From positions 1 to 22,400 of IMG/VR virus record IMGVR_UViG_3300030451_001970: a stretch of DNA of 22,400 bases. The stretch is one strand, 5' to 3'. Made by a program: the position numbers and the translations under genes. Positions 13,001 through 21,201 of the stretch are shown piece after piece (position 1 is the first letter of the stretch; each line of letters begins with the position of its first letter). The notes under the pieces are model-generated. The model was not told the DNA's origin. It was given only the letters and a program-made list of their open reading frames with translations, and did not search any database. This DNA is from a virus.

Positions 13001-15797
13001 AGAATCTTTACCTTTTAGTAAATACAAAGGAGCACAATACAATCCAGATGCTGTTAATTTCCTAATGCAAGAAGAAGTAATGGAAGCTATGCAAAAAACT
13101 ATGCGATATGAAGATATAGCTGGTGGTGCAAATAAAACTAAAAATAATAAATACATTGAATATTTAGGTAGAAAAACATCAGAATTAACAGAACCACAAA
13201 TAGTAGAATCTGTATATCACGAACTTAGATTATTAAGAAGTGACCCATTAGCAGTAGCAGTAGCTAGACATGGTTATGGTTCAGACGAATTAGCACAATG
13301 GATTGCTAGTCCTGCAGGTAGAGAAGCAAGATTACAATTTATAAGATACAAAGGTAAAAAAGCTGCAAACTTTATAGATGATAACCATAGAGATTTAGAC
13401 CAACATTTACAATACTTAGAATCTAGAATCAGAATTATATCTGGTGGTACATTTGATATTGCTAAAGATGCAGTTAAAAATAAAAAAGGTGTATTTACAT
13501 ATGCATTACGTAAAGGTGGTAATGGTGGCAACTCTGCTATAAGAACAATGATATCTGAAGGTAAACTTACAAAGTTTGGTACAACAGGTAGTAATAAAAA
13601 AGACATTGTAGAATTTTTTAGTACAGAAGATGTATTTCTTAAAAAGTTTAAAAAATCAAAAATTACTGATGAATTAGCTAAATACTATAACAAAACAGAT
13701 GGTATTGACCCAGGTACTCTTACACAAATTGTAGATAAAGCTGAAGACATGACACCACAAAACTTTTTAGGACAAGTAGAAGATATGATGGATAATGCTT
13801 ATCAAGCAATATTTGATAGATTAATGACAAAACCTATTGGTTATTTAAACCGTTCAACTACATTTAAACAATTTAGATGGATGTATATCCAAGATAGATT
13901 TAAAGATTTTGATAAAGGATTAAGAAGTAAATTTATAAAAGAAGCTAAAGAAGCTGGTGTACCTCAAGATATTATAGACGAAATGGTTGGACTTAATAAA
14001 TTATATAAACCAGGAAAAATATCAAATTATGAAGTAATGAATACAGAATCTAAAGCTTATGCATTAGCTGGTGTTAAAGAATTATTATACGATACAAAAC
14101 AAAGACATACACTATCTGACAAGCTTGTGAATATATTTCCATTTATTGAAGTATGGTTTGAGGTATTTCAAACATGGGGACAGCTATTTGGAGAAAACCC
14201 TTATGTATTAAGAAAAGCTCATTTAGGTGTACGTGGTGGTGGAGCAGCAGATGCTTTAGGTTCTAGCTCAGAAGATGGATTTATATCACCTGACCCTATG
14301 GACCCAACTAGAGATGTCTTTATATATCCATTTGGTGGCTTTATGTCTAACTTAATATTTGATGATGAGTTAACAGATGGAGAACAAAATGTACAAATAT
14401 CACCTAGAGGACAATTACAAGGAGTTAACTTACTAGCACAAGGATTTGTACCTGGTCCTAACTCATTAGTTGCATTTGGTATAGACAAAGTATTACCAAA
14501 AATAGAAACAGCTTCAACAAAATTAGGTGCTAAATATGGTTGGGCAAATGATTTTGAAAAGTTTTTGTTTGGTGATTTTCCACCACCAGAAGAATTATCT
14601 GATGTATTTGCTGTATCTCCTGTTTATAAAAAAGGTAGAGCAATGTTATTAGACCCAGAAGACTTTGAATATATTACAGAAAATAGTAGCGAAGTAGAAA
14701 AAATGCGTGCTAAGAAAACTATTGATGTATTTAGATGGGGTGTGTCTGCAGGAGAACCTAAAAGATTATATGAAGCTGGTAAGTTAGATAAGTATTTAGA
14801 TATAGTTGCACCTAATACAACTAAAGCTAACTTAAATCAAGGACAAATAGAACTTGCTTATTTAGAGTTTGCTAAAGAAAAATCAGGTACTTTGTTTGCA
14901 TTTGAGTTTATGGTGCAGTTCTTTGGTCCTACTGGGTTTAAACCTGAGTTTTTTGTAGAAGATAAACAAGGACACTTGTGGGGACAAGCTGCTTTGTATG
15001 AAGAATATATAAGAATTAGGGAAAAAAATAATGGTAATGATATAGCTACATACAATGAATATCTAGAACTATATGGATTAGAACATCCATACATGATGAG
15101 CCCTAGGTCACAATCAGAAGTAGGTAAACAACCTTCAAGTGTTAGAGTACAAACATTTCAAAAAGAAAATCCAGAAATATTTGATAGTTTAAAAATTAGT
15201 GGTTATTACTTAAACATAGATAATCCTTATGAAGAAAAAAATTATGACGATATTGTTGTAGAAAAAACACTGCTAAGTCCTGACCAATATCGTAGAGCTG
15301 TCAATGATACATTAGGTTTCTTCAGATATAAAACATTTACAAAAAAAATAGATGCATTAGAAACATTAACTGCACAACAAAAAACTATATTTAAACGTAG
15401 TTATAGAAACGAATTAAAACTTGCATTACCTGGTTTTCAATCAGAAGAATATGGTCAAATGAATCCACCTTCTACACAAGATATATTTGATGAAATGAAA
15501 GAACAATGGTTGGTTAATCCAGCAATATTAGAGCTTAACTCTGGTAAAGGTTTTGCTGCTATAATGCAACATTGGGATTATGCAACAGCATTATCTACTG
15601 AATACTCTAGTACTAAGAATCCTGATTGGTGGTTACAATCAGATGACCCTAGAGCTAAAGCTTTAAGGATTTATGTTGCTAATGCAGCTAATGGAATAAT
15701 TGAAGAATACCCTGAGTTCTGGGGTGTATGGACAGGAGTTCTGTTAAAGTTATATAGAGATGACCAGGAAGTATTAGACTACTTCCCAGAAGGATAA
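10020..15797 (+). CDS. Giant virion-associated protein, 1925 aa, probable internal/ejected protein
   Basis: This single frame occupies a quarter of the window. It starts with GTG overlapping the previous stop. Residues 128-160 (VQYGVWAFAALDAFF...) and about 931-960 (FYTRNLFKPFVLMRAAFF) are hydrophobic or amphipathic and may contact membrane. A FPFIEVWFEVFQTW motif lies near 1372, followed by a glycine-rich stretch. I see no lysozyme, transglycosylase, protease or RNA polymerase active-site motif. From memory, giant proteins with FPF-x-x-W and LMRAAF-like motifs recur in other phages as unassigned virion proteins. Its place between portal and capsid fits an internal protein ejected with the DNA, as in T7-like and N4-like phages, or a minor capsid protein. 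It is not tape-measure-like: no long coiled coil or repeats. Confidence 0.85.
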   Translation: MAFILNDRNEYYDILNSRRQLEQQASQYNALLQTNPEQVLENLEKYPTELDTGTALGMSILGIPPEYQAVKEIAQSSRTNKLYNEAKLWQELQQRYQYDHVENNMKMTWGDLWTGGLMPGGAKPGDVQYGVWAFAALDAFFQTVGPSGKWSVIGSAVNALSPGQPMKVGRSQAYLRDLRSYDKLLKKGYTPQKAQDMLQIDLSGTQVSGLGQELGTIDELRQQIDMIQEAHKMGGEPVLAAMFRAVSEGKPLNFDRSTKITLESVKAEKTPYYVALTTDYGMSPDQARDFIYSNIGAPLKNFDENGEIHYTSAFNPNKINFFAGRAQQRFFWAGQSEQDYFRPEWADRDILLEYSPGRVTAAEVFAPGSKAFNVMSGLTDAAYQIAPELLAGKGIKGVKNISKGLRRVNPAMELLDEGALVKGTKFSKKRVRVSSKNLADNILEEVGPEIDGATGTGNLSKLVNNAGQLITNQTIGKDISTTKKALRKIKKEHTLFGRVPKFFQTTKDEILNNNTNIEFFKALAEEDNLYLISNNPITRHLPAQVQSDIVAETDWRKVQGMFDDMISSSGYAIRNDVGQMVPYTLPGRMLPKTGSLAVNKFLQSTGLNPNANYRTFGSWAGEKTRKLREGVFPIRKSRKEPTKLVEVGNEAVIDTMDAVSDKASALAKLENVTPSYALEKLDLAGAPKFERYLGFSSNFNSTYNPYYRKLLGVVPDMGIPLNNLNVGYKQLSSHLQINGYDADTANKIMKDFMAINPLDKPAYRDFAFQQASRDLKMVRARGGNHEYIADYAAQMFEGLNKMKIYATDADKNILPNIGSNYRGFEINELGYATDELGNAVTTMSGSMFSEMQDNIAPLLDYRLLERALGPLFKAYPENQFKATSILSDTKKYVKYKTQHLSWNKAEDAIPNPFDDGILNVKRLENNFVSNVMSFYTRNLFKPFVLMRAAFFTRVFMEEQARIAVKGLSSIYNRPYEYFQWLAAHNPNSRVGKILESLPFSKYKGAQYNPDAVNFLMQEEVMEAMQKTMRYEDIAGGANKTKNNKYIEYLGRKTSELTEPQIVESVYHELRLLRSDPLAVAVARHGYGSDELAQWIASPAGREARLQFIRYKGKKAANFIDDNHRDLDQHLQYLESRIRIISGGTFDIAKDAVKNKKGVFTYALRKGGNGGNSAIRTMISEGKLTKFGTTGSNKKDIVEFFSTEDVFLKKFKKSKITDELAKYYNKTDGIDPGTLTQIVDKAEDMTPQNFLGQVEDMMDNAYQAIFDRLMTKPIGYLNRSTTFKQFRWMYIQDRFKDFDKGLRSKFIKEAKEAGVPQDIIDEMVGLNKLYKPGKISNYEVMNTESKAYALAGVKELLYDTKQRHTLSDKLVNIFPFIEVWFEVFQTWGQLFGENPYVLRKAHLGVRGGGAADALGSSSEDGFISPDPMDPTRDVFIYPFGGFMSNLIFDDELTDGEQNVQISPRGQLQGVNLLAQGFVPGPNSLVAFGIDKVLPKIETASTKLGAKYGWANDFEKFLFGDFPPPEELSDVFAVSPVYKKGRAMLLDPEDFEYITENSSEVEKMRAKKTIDVFRWGVSAGEPKRLYEAGKLDKYLDIVAPNTTKANLNQGQIELAYLEFAKEKSGTLFAFEFMVQFFGPTGFKPEFFVEDKQGHLWGQAALYEEYIRIREKNNGNDIATYNEYLELYGLEHPYMMSPRSQSEVGKQPSSVRVQTFQKENPEIFDSLKISGYYLNIDNPYEEKNYDDIVVEKTLLSPDQYRRAVNDTLGFFRYKTFTKKIDALETLTAQQKTIFKRSYRNELKLALPGFQSEEYGQMNPPSTQDIFDEMKEQWLVNPAILELNSGKGFAAIMQHWDYATALSTEYSSTKNPDWWLQSDDPRAKALRIYVANAANGIIEEYPEFWGVWTGVLLKLYRDDQEVLDYFPEG

Positions 15798-15798
15798 A

Positions 15799-17181
15799 AT
15801 GAATTTAGCATTATTTAAAAGACTTTGGACATCATTACAAATGGATAAAGCTGTTGGTGAAGATGCTCCTATATCTTTTTTAGAGTTTTTAGAAGTAGCT
15901 TTAAGAGATATGCCTGAACCACCATCATTAGGTGTATCTGATGAAGAAGCACAAGAAATAGTAGATTGGTGGAATAGTAAACCATTTACTCAAAAAGCAG
16001 TTGCTTCAGAGGTTGTTGCTACTGTAGAAGAAAGAGTAGAAGCAGCTAAACCTATATCTAAACCAAGTAAACAAGAGTTTCAATCACAAGTTCCTGCAGC
16101 TGTATCTGGTAGAGATGCACAAACAAAAGATTTAGAAACATATGGTATAGACCAAGCAATATATAACGAGTTAAATACAATATTTGGTTTTGCTCCTACA
16201 GAAGAAGATATATTTAATTGGGTTGCAAGTCAACCTGAAGACGAACAATTAGAAGCAAACATACAAGCTTTGGCTTACTTTAACTTAATGACAGGTGAAA
16301 CAGTACTTAGACCTGCATACAATGATGATGGTACTAAAGTTTTAATTAATGGTAAGCAACCTCTTATGCCATTTGCTGGTCACTTTAAAGGTACAAAAGT
16401 AAGTGACATACTTGATAATTATGCTACAACTGACGAAATACTACAGTTTCAAAACTTTTTAACTAACAATAATTTAGTACCAAATAATTATTTTGCTGAA
16501 AGTCAAGGCGAAATGTCTGAGAAATTACGTGCATCAATAATGTATGTAATGAACTGGGCAGATAAAAATATGCATGCTGTACCAGGCACTGAATTATATG
16601 AATCAATATCAGCAAAAGAACCTGTGTATTTTAGTGAATCGCAAAACCTTTATGGTGAATGGAATATACATAGAAATATATTTAACGAAGCATTAAAAGA
16701 ACTTGCTAAGAAACAAGATACTTTAGATGAAGTACAAGAAGCAGAGATAGCTAGAGAGTTAGCTAAAGAATTTATACCACCTAGTAAATCTGCATTAGAA
16801 GATATGGTTGATGCATACTTTGAAAATAAACTAGGTAGAAGTGCAACTGAAGAAGAATTAGATGAATGGTCAACTAACTTTGCTGATAGTTACTCTATAG
16901 CTTTTGCACAAGCTAGGAGTAAAGCACAACAATTACAAGATGCAAACTTTATGCAATCACAACCAGAATATTTAGAATTAGATTCAGATAGACAAGCATT
17001 AGCTAACCAATATGGTGCAGAAAAAGTAATAGACTTATCTATGTTTAGTACAGATTCTCCACAAGAAATAATGGCCCAACAGGTAGAAGATGAATTTGGT
17101 AAGCAAATAGATGCTGTAGAACAGGGTAGAAAGGTTAGACAAATGCAAAATGATATGGTTGCATATATGTTTGGAGGATAA
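15799..17181 (+). CDS. Virion-associated protein, 460 aa, unassigned
   Basis: ATG 15799 follows AGAAGGATAAA directly after the giant gene stop. The sequence is acidic and mostly helical. A DEILQFQNFLTNNNLV segment near residue 212 resembles the short helical repeat used by peptidoglycan-binding-like domains and some phage structural proteins. Near residue 348 KLGRSATEEELDEW resembles a LGR-x-(A/P)T-x-x-E motif that I associate with phage virion proteins. The C-terminal third is rich in Gln, Ala and Glu. The stop overlaps the next start (TAATG). Internal virion or ejection protein is the best guess; no enzyme motif is visible. Confidence 0.75.
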   Translation: MNLALFKRLWTSLQMDKAVGEDAPISFLEFLEVALRDMPEPPSLGVSDEEAQEIVDWWNSKPFTQKAVASEVVATVEERVEAAKPISKPSKQEFQSQVPAAVSGRDAQTKDLETYGIDQAIYNELNTIFGFAPTEEDIFNWVASQPEDEQLEANIQALAYFNLMTGETVLRPAYNDDGTKVLINGKQPLMPFAGHFKGTKVSDILDNYATTDEILQFQNFLTNNNLVPNNYFAESQGEMSEKLRASIMYVMNWADKNMHAVPGTELYESISAKEPVYFSESQNLYGEWNIHRNIFNEALKELAKKQDTLDEVQEAEIARELAKEFIPPSKSALEDMVDAYFENKLGRSATEEELDEWSTNFADSYSIAFAQARSKAQQLQDANFMQSQPEYLELDSDRQALANQYGAEKVIDLSMFSTDSPQEIMAQQVEDEFGKQIDAVEQGRKVRQMQNDMVAYMFGG

Positions 17182-17237
17182 TGGAAGAAAATAATGTAGA
17201 GTACGCAGGTAATCCTAATTGGGCAGGTGATGATTGA
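17181..17237 (+). CDS. 18-aa micro-gene coupled on both sides
   Basis: ATG 17181 overlaps the preceding stop (TAATG, with GGAGG just upstream), and its TGA (17235-17237) overlaps the next start (TGATG). The product is MEENNVEYAGNPNWAGDD. It is either a real tiny virion or assembly peptide, or a coupling frame that carries ribosomes to the next gene. The GGAGG spacing of three bases is short. I list it because both junctions fit the coupling pattern used elsewhere in the window. Confidence 0.4.
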   Translation: MEENNVEYAGNPNWAGDD

Positions 17238-18199
17238 TGGAAGAAGAAGCATTACATCCTTTAGACCAATTAATAGCAGCTGCACGTAAAGCTGACGCAG
17301 ATAAATCTGAACCAGTATTTACTGTAGATGAAAAAGGTCGAATGACAGAAAATCGTGGCAAGCAAGAGTCTACAGCTACTACACGTAAAAAAAATACTGA
17401 TGTTGTTTTTAAACAAACTTCTACTATGCCTGGTAAAGGATATAGAAAAGTACCTGGAAAACAAGTATTAAGATTACTTGATGATGGTGTTACTTCATTT
17501 AATCCTAGAGTTGTTAATGAAAAAGGTAACTTTGTTAAATCAAAACAAACTTTAGAAATAGACCCAAATGTTTTGTATTGGTGGAAAGATGATAAAAGAA
17601 TGGTACACAGTATGGTTGATACTGACTTACAAGCTGCTTTGTTTGAAGCACAACGTTCTGATTTACAAGGAACTGGTAAAAATGTAAGTGCTACTGGTGC
17701 TGTAAGAGGTGAAGAAGGTATATTACCAAAAGGTGGTAATGATATAGCTGCTGTTAAAGTTGTAGCAGATAAATACAATGTCCCTGTTAAAAGTGCTGTA
17801 AAAACTTTAGGTAATATGCTTGGTAAAATAATAGACCCTATAGAAACAGCAATTGTAAGTACTTTAACAGCTCTTGGTTTAGGTGGTTTAGCACTTAATT
17901 ATGCAAGATATGAAGCTGCAAACTTTGCTGGTAATATGATTATAGGTGCAGGTAGAGCAAGTGCAAGAGCACAGTTAGCACAATCAGCTATTATTGGAGA
18001 AGGTCTTGGTCTTGATATAGATTCTAAAGATTATACAGAAGGTATGGAAATAGATATGTTAATAGATTTTGTAGACCAAATAGGAACTGCAACTACTATG
18101 TCACCTTCTATGCAAGGAGAAGAAGTAATTGTTAATTTTTATCAACAATATCTTGCACCTAAATTAAAAGCAACTATGGGAGCATTTACAGATGGATGA
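17237..18199 (+). CDS. Virion-associated protein, 320 aa, with a long hydrophobic segment
   Basis: I chose ATG 17237 over the TTG one codon earlier: it overlaps the previous stop as TGATG and has AGGTGA six bases upstream. The N-terminal half is basic and probably extended (KGRMTENRGKQESTATT). A strongly hydrophobic, glycine-rich stretch lies at about residues 199-240 (ETAIVSTLTALGLGGLAL, then FAGNMIIGAG) and could insert in a membrane. Such a segment would fit a protein ejected to help the genome cross the host envelope. No family is recognised. It overlaps the next gene by 8 bases. Confidence 0.72.
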   Translation: MEEEALHPLDQLIAAARKADADKSEPVFTVDEKGRMTENRGKQESTATTRKKNTDVVFKQTSTMPGKGYRKVPGKQVLRLLDDGVTSFNPRVVNEKGNFVKSKQTLEIDPNVLYWWKDDKRMVHSMVDTDLQAALFEAQRSDLQGTGKNVSATGAVRGEEGILPKGGNDIAAVKVVADKYNVPVKSAVKTLGNMLGKIIDPIETAIVSTLTALGLGGLALNYARYEAANFAGNMIIGAGRASARAQLAQSAIIGEGLGLDIDSKDYTEGMEIDMLIDFVDQIGTATTMSPSMQGEEVIVNFYQQYLAPKLKATMGAFTDG

Positions 18200-19466
18200 G
18201 TTAACAGTAGATACAGTAGAAGAAGCTAAAACTGGTTTTGATTATTCAAATTTTGCTAGTGATTATGATGGTCAAGAAATAATTTATGTAACTGGAGAAG
18301 GTTACAAGTTAGCTATAGATATGGGTAACTACACCTACATATTAGATTTACCAGATACATTTTTACTAGGAGATATATCTAACTCACCTAAAAGAGATAC
18401 AGGTAAACATGGTGATGATACAGAAGCTAAAGCAAGAGTTGATGCAGGTATAAGACCTGACATATCACAAGAAGATTTTAATAAAGGTTTCTTAGATAGT
18501 GATATATTAGTTAGTGTTCCTGTTGGTGCATTAGATTTACCTGAAGGTGCAGATGCAGTAGAAATAGCACAAAACTTTGCAGAATCTGTTAAAAGAAATA
18601 GAAAAAGAATTACTTCTAGGTTGTTATCTAATGATGAGTATGTGTCATTATTAACTGCAGAATTAATTGGTACTGGTGGAGATATGAAAGCTGCTATATC
18701 TAATGTAGAAGATTTAAATGCATACGGTGTTATATTACGTGATTTAGGTGTAACACAGAATCAAATTGATTCTGAAAGAATGGAATATACTGACCCAGTA
18801 CAATACCAAAAGAATTACAACAGTTACTATAATTTATTTACAAAGACAGCTGCTAAATCTTATGGCAGTGAACTACCTGAATCTGTTATAGATTATTTAG
18901 CAACACAAACAAATAAAGGATATTTTTCACAAGCAGAAGCATTAGAACAAATGAATGGAATATTTGACCCATCTGCAAATATTGTGTTAGATAATGGTGT
19001 ATTAAATGCATTAGAAGGTATATCAGTAGCTACTACTAAAGTAGGAGAAAGTGATGTACAAGATTTATTAGACCAATATTTACCAGAACATTTACATTTT
19101 TCACAAGAAGATATAGCAAAAGAAGCTGGTAAGATACGTAACAATGCTGGTGCAAGAGAAAGTTTAATTAAAAGATTAAAGAAAACTAGATTTCAATTTT
19201 ACAATATGTATGATGAAGATATATCTTGGCAACAAATTATACAATCTAAACAACAAATGGCTAAATCTGTATTAGGACAAGACTTAAAATCTAATGACCC
19301 ATTACTTGACGAGATTATAAAAATGAATGATAGTAGTAAAGAACTAGAACGTTTAAGAAATTATGGTTTAAAAACTGGTAATCAAAAAGTTAAAAATGAT
19401 TTAGCAGGTGCAATGATGGATACATTTGGTAAAGGTATAGTAGCTAGTAGGAGTTATGTAGGATAA
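18192..19466 (+). CDS. Virion-associated protein, 424 aa, unassigned
   Basis: ATG 18192 lies inside the end of the previous gene. The product is acidic and helical. Near the C-terminus, RFQFYNMYDEDISWQQI followed by a Gln/Lys-rich helix recalls a region I associate with unassigned structural proteins of other tailed phages, particularly from actinobacterial hosts; this is unverified memory. No signal peptide, transmembrane helix or catalytic motif is evident. The stop overlaps the next start (TAATG). Tight packing with its neighbours suggests production in fixed ratio as part of one virion sub-assembly. Confidence 0.75.
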   Translation: MDELTVDTVEEAKTGFDYSNFASDYDGQEIIYVTGEGYKLAIDMGNYTYILDLPDTFLLGDISNSPKRDTGKHGDDTEAKARVDAGIRPDISQEDFNKGFLDSDILVSVPVGALDLPEGADAVEIAQNFAESVKRNRKRITSRLLSNDEYVSLLTAELIGTGGDMKAAISNVEDLNAYGVILRDLGVTQNQIDSERMEYTDPVQYQKNYNSYYNLFTKTAAKSYGSELPESVIDYLATQTNKGYFSQAEALEQMNGIFDPSANIVLDNGVLNALEGISVATTKVGESDVQDLLDQYLPEHLHFSQEDIAKEAGKIRNNAGARESLIKRLKKTRFQFYNMYDEDISWQQIIQSKQQMAKSVLGQDLKSNDPLLDEIIKMNDSSKELERLRNYGLKTGNQKVKNDLAGAMMDTFGKGIVASRSYVG

Positions 19467-20491
19467 TGGCGTTTGATACATTAGGAAGACCAACAAATAA
19501 ATCAGTAGATAATGTTAATATCTTTAAATTAAGACCAGGACAAATAGTAGAAAGTGATGTTTATTTAGACCCTGGTGATTACATTAACCCAGGACAAGAT
19601 GCTAATGGTAATCCAGGTATTGCTAAACAATATACAGGAGAAACAGCTAATAATATGGCTAAACCAGAAGATAGTGGAAGGTCAATAGCAGAAGGTACTA
19701 CTCTTGCACAATCTTTATATAATTTTTTACCTGATGAAGTTATAGATGAATTTGCAAAAGCATGGGTAAAATCAGGTGACCCTGACGTTGCTATAGGTAC
19801 TACTAGACAAACTAAAGCTTGGAAAGATAATTTTGGTAAATTAATGCGTGATGATGGAACATTAGTTATGGATGAAATGACATTTTTAAGTACTAAAGCT
19901 TCTTATAAACAAACATTAGCAGAAGTAGGTATAAATGATTTTTCAGATTTTGAAGATGAATTTGAAGATATGGCTACAGGTTTTGATACTAATGACCCTG
20001 TATCTGCTGAAGAGTTTCAAGCTAGAATTGATATGGTATATGGTGGTGTTAAAGACCAAATACCTGAAGTAGAAAAACTATTTAGAGAAAGATTTAATAT
20101 TAACCTTGATGCACCTACTATATTTGGTGCTTTAATTAATCCTAAGATACAAGATAAAGTATTAGCTGGAGAAATAGCAACATTACAGTTACAAGCTGAA
20201 GCATCATCTAGAGGATTTACTACAACATTTGGTAGATTCCAAGAGCTAAGAAACCTTGGACTTACACAAGAACAAGCTAAAGGTGTTTACAGTTCAGCTT
20301 CTAGCTTTATATCACAAGCTTCATCTGTTGGTAGAGATTTAGATATAAGTACTCTAGAAGACGCTGCATTAGGTGATACATCTGCACAACAAAGATTACA
20401 ACGTATACAAGCAGAAGTTCAATCTTCAGGTGGATTAGCATTAGGTGCTGCTAAAAAAGGTGATGAAGTAATTGGACTTACAGCTGATTAG
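19466..20491 (+). CDS. Virion-associated protein, 341 aa, unassigned
   Basis: ATG 19466 overlaps the previous stop as TAATG with AGGA upstream. A segment AIGTTRQTKAWKDNFGKLM, then a TFLSTKASYKQTLAE helix, followed by an Ala-rich helical C-terminal half, resembles a widespread type of phage structural protein with an R-x-T-x-(A/Y)-x-x-x-F signature that I recall from actinobacterial and aquatic phages. That comparison could not be checked. The last residues are Gly/Ala-rich. The gene ends just where a promoter and leader RNA begin, so it closes the upstream block. Confidence 0.75.
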   Translation: MAFDTLGRPTNKSVDNVNIFKLRPGQIVESDVYLDPGDYINPGQDANGNPGIAKQYTGETANNMAKPEDSGRSIAEGTTLAQSLYNFLPDEVIDEFAKAWVKSGDPDVAIGTTRQTKAWKDNFGKLMRDDGTLVMDEMTFLSTKASYKQTLAEVGINDFSDFEDEFEDMATGFDTNDPVSAEEFQARIDMVYGGVKDQIPEVEKLFRERFNINLDAPTIFGALINPKIQDKVLAGEIATLQLQAEASSRGFTTTFGRFQELRNLGLTQEQAKGVYSSASSFISQASSVGRDLDISTLEDAALGDTSAQQRLQRIQAEVQSSGGLALGAAKKGDEVIGLTAD

Positions 20492-20499
20492 TGTATAAT
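20472..20499 (+). promoter_or_regulatory. Candidate promoter for scaffold and capsid genes
   Basis: TTGGAC (20472-20477), a 16-base spacer and a perfect TATAAT (20494-20499) straddle the end of the 341-aa gene. Transcription would start near 20506, so the following folded leader would be the 5' end of the scaffold-capsid mRNA. This would allow extra capsid expression. Confidence 0.5.
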
Positions 20500-20511
20500 A
20501 AGTTTAAGCGT

Positions 20512-20690
20512 TGCGTGGTCCGCTAATAGACCTGCACTCAGCTTTCGAAGCCTACGTTGAAAGCTCGTATTAAAACCGTAGAGTAATGGACTTATAGCTT
20601 GTAGCTACCAGAGAGATAAGTCAAGTGTTTAAGGTAGCACCACGGCAAGATGCCTATGGTCTTGTCTGATAGGTTAATACATAGTGGAGG
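20512..20690 (+). ncRNA. Folded leader RNA upstream of scaffold, with pseudoknot
   Basis: Four stems lie in order. P1 20512-20520/20529-20536 has an 8-nt loop. P2 AGCTTTC 20540-20546 pairs with GAAAGCT 20559-20565. P3 GACTTA 20589-20594 pairs with TAAGTC 20617-20622 and encloses TAGCT/AGCTA. P4 ACCA and GGCA (20639-20647) pair with TGCC and TGGT (20651-20660). Loop bases CTACG (20552-20556) of P2 are complementary to CGTAG (20577-20581), which would make a pseudoknot. P4 competes with a CAAGA/TCTTG hairpin (20646-20650 with 20660-20664), so two folds are possible just before the GTGGAGG RBS. The region has no gene. A regulatory leader, protein-binding RNA or cleaved small RNA are all possible. 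I recognise no known riboswitch class. Confidence 0.6.
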
Positions 20691-20696
20691 TACAAA

Positions 20697-21167
20697 ATGG
20701 AAGAATTTGATGCACCGCAAGAACATGGTGTAAAACAAATGAGAGAAACAATTGATAGAAAAGATGAAACTATCAAGAAACTTGAGGCAGAACTAGCTTC
20801 TTATAAAGATAAGGAAATAGATAATGTCTTTGGTAGTTTAGGATTATCTACTGACAAGGGTTTCGGTAAGGCGTTAAAACAAGTGTATGATGGGCCTGTT
20901 GATACAGAATCTATCTCACAGTTTGCTAAAGACGAGTATGGTTGGGAACCAACTGGTCAAGTACAGGAAGTAACACAACCTGAACCTGCACCACAAGTTC
21001 AAGATGATGCTAGGTCTAGAGTAGCTGCACTTGATGCAAATTCTAACTCAGATGTACCAATGAATATCAATGATGAATTAGTTGCTGCTTTAAAAGGAGC
21101 TTCAGTAAAAGATTCTCTTAGAGCTAAATTAGCCATCATGGATAACGAAAAAAAACAAAATAAGTAA
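20697..21167 (+). CDS. Scaffold-like protein, 156 aa
   Basis: ATG 20697 follows a strong GTGGAGG. The first 45 residues form a probable coiled coil (VKQMRETIDRKDETIKKLEA), the middle is Pro/Gln/Glu-rich and probably disordered (EVTQPEPAPQVQ), and the C-terminus is a basic helix ending KKQNK. Acidic, helical proteins with a basic C-terminal helix directly upstream of the major capsid gene are typical scaffolds, which shape the procapsid and leave before DNA packaging. Sequence identity to a known scaffold is not claimed; the call rests on position, size and composition. Confidence 0.75.
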   Translation: MEEFDAPQEHGVKQMRETIDRKDETIKKLEAELASYKDKEIDNVFGSLGLSTDKGFGKALKQVYDGPVDTESISQFAKDEYGWEPTGQVQEVTQPEPAPQVQDDARSRVAALDANSNSDVPMNINDELVAALKGASVKDSLRAKLAIMDNEKKQNK

Positions 21168-21201
21168 AAGAATTTAATACGACAATACACGGAGGTAAAT
21201 C

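Noticed and set aside
11036-14488. Several minus-strand open frames of 67-110 codons inside the giant gene
   Set aside because: They are antisense shadows of a strongly coding frame, with no RBS or neighbouring leftward genes.
20631-20645. AAGGTAGCACCACGG, resembling the T-box of tRNA-sensing leaders
   Set aside because: The key UGGN that pairs with tRNA ends is altered to UAGC, there is no room for a full stem I, and no downstream aminoacyl-tRNA or amino-acid gene.
21175-21183. TAATACGAC, identical to the first nine bases of the T7 promoter, upstream of the capsid gene
   Set aside because: The rest of the T7 promoter (initiation region) does not match, no T7-type RNA polymerase is in the window, and a nine-base match alone is weak.
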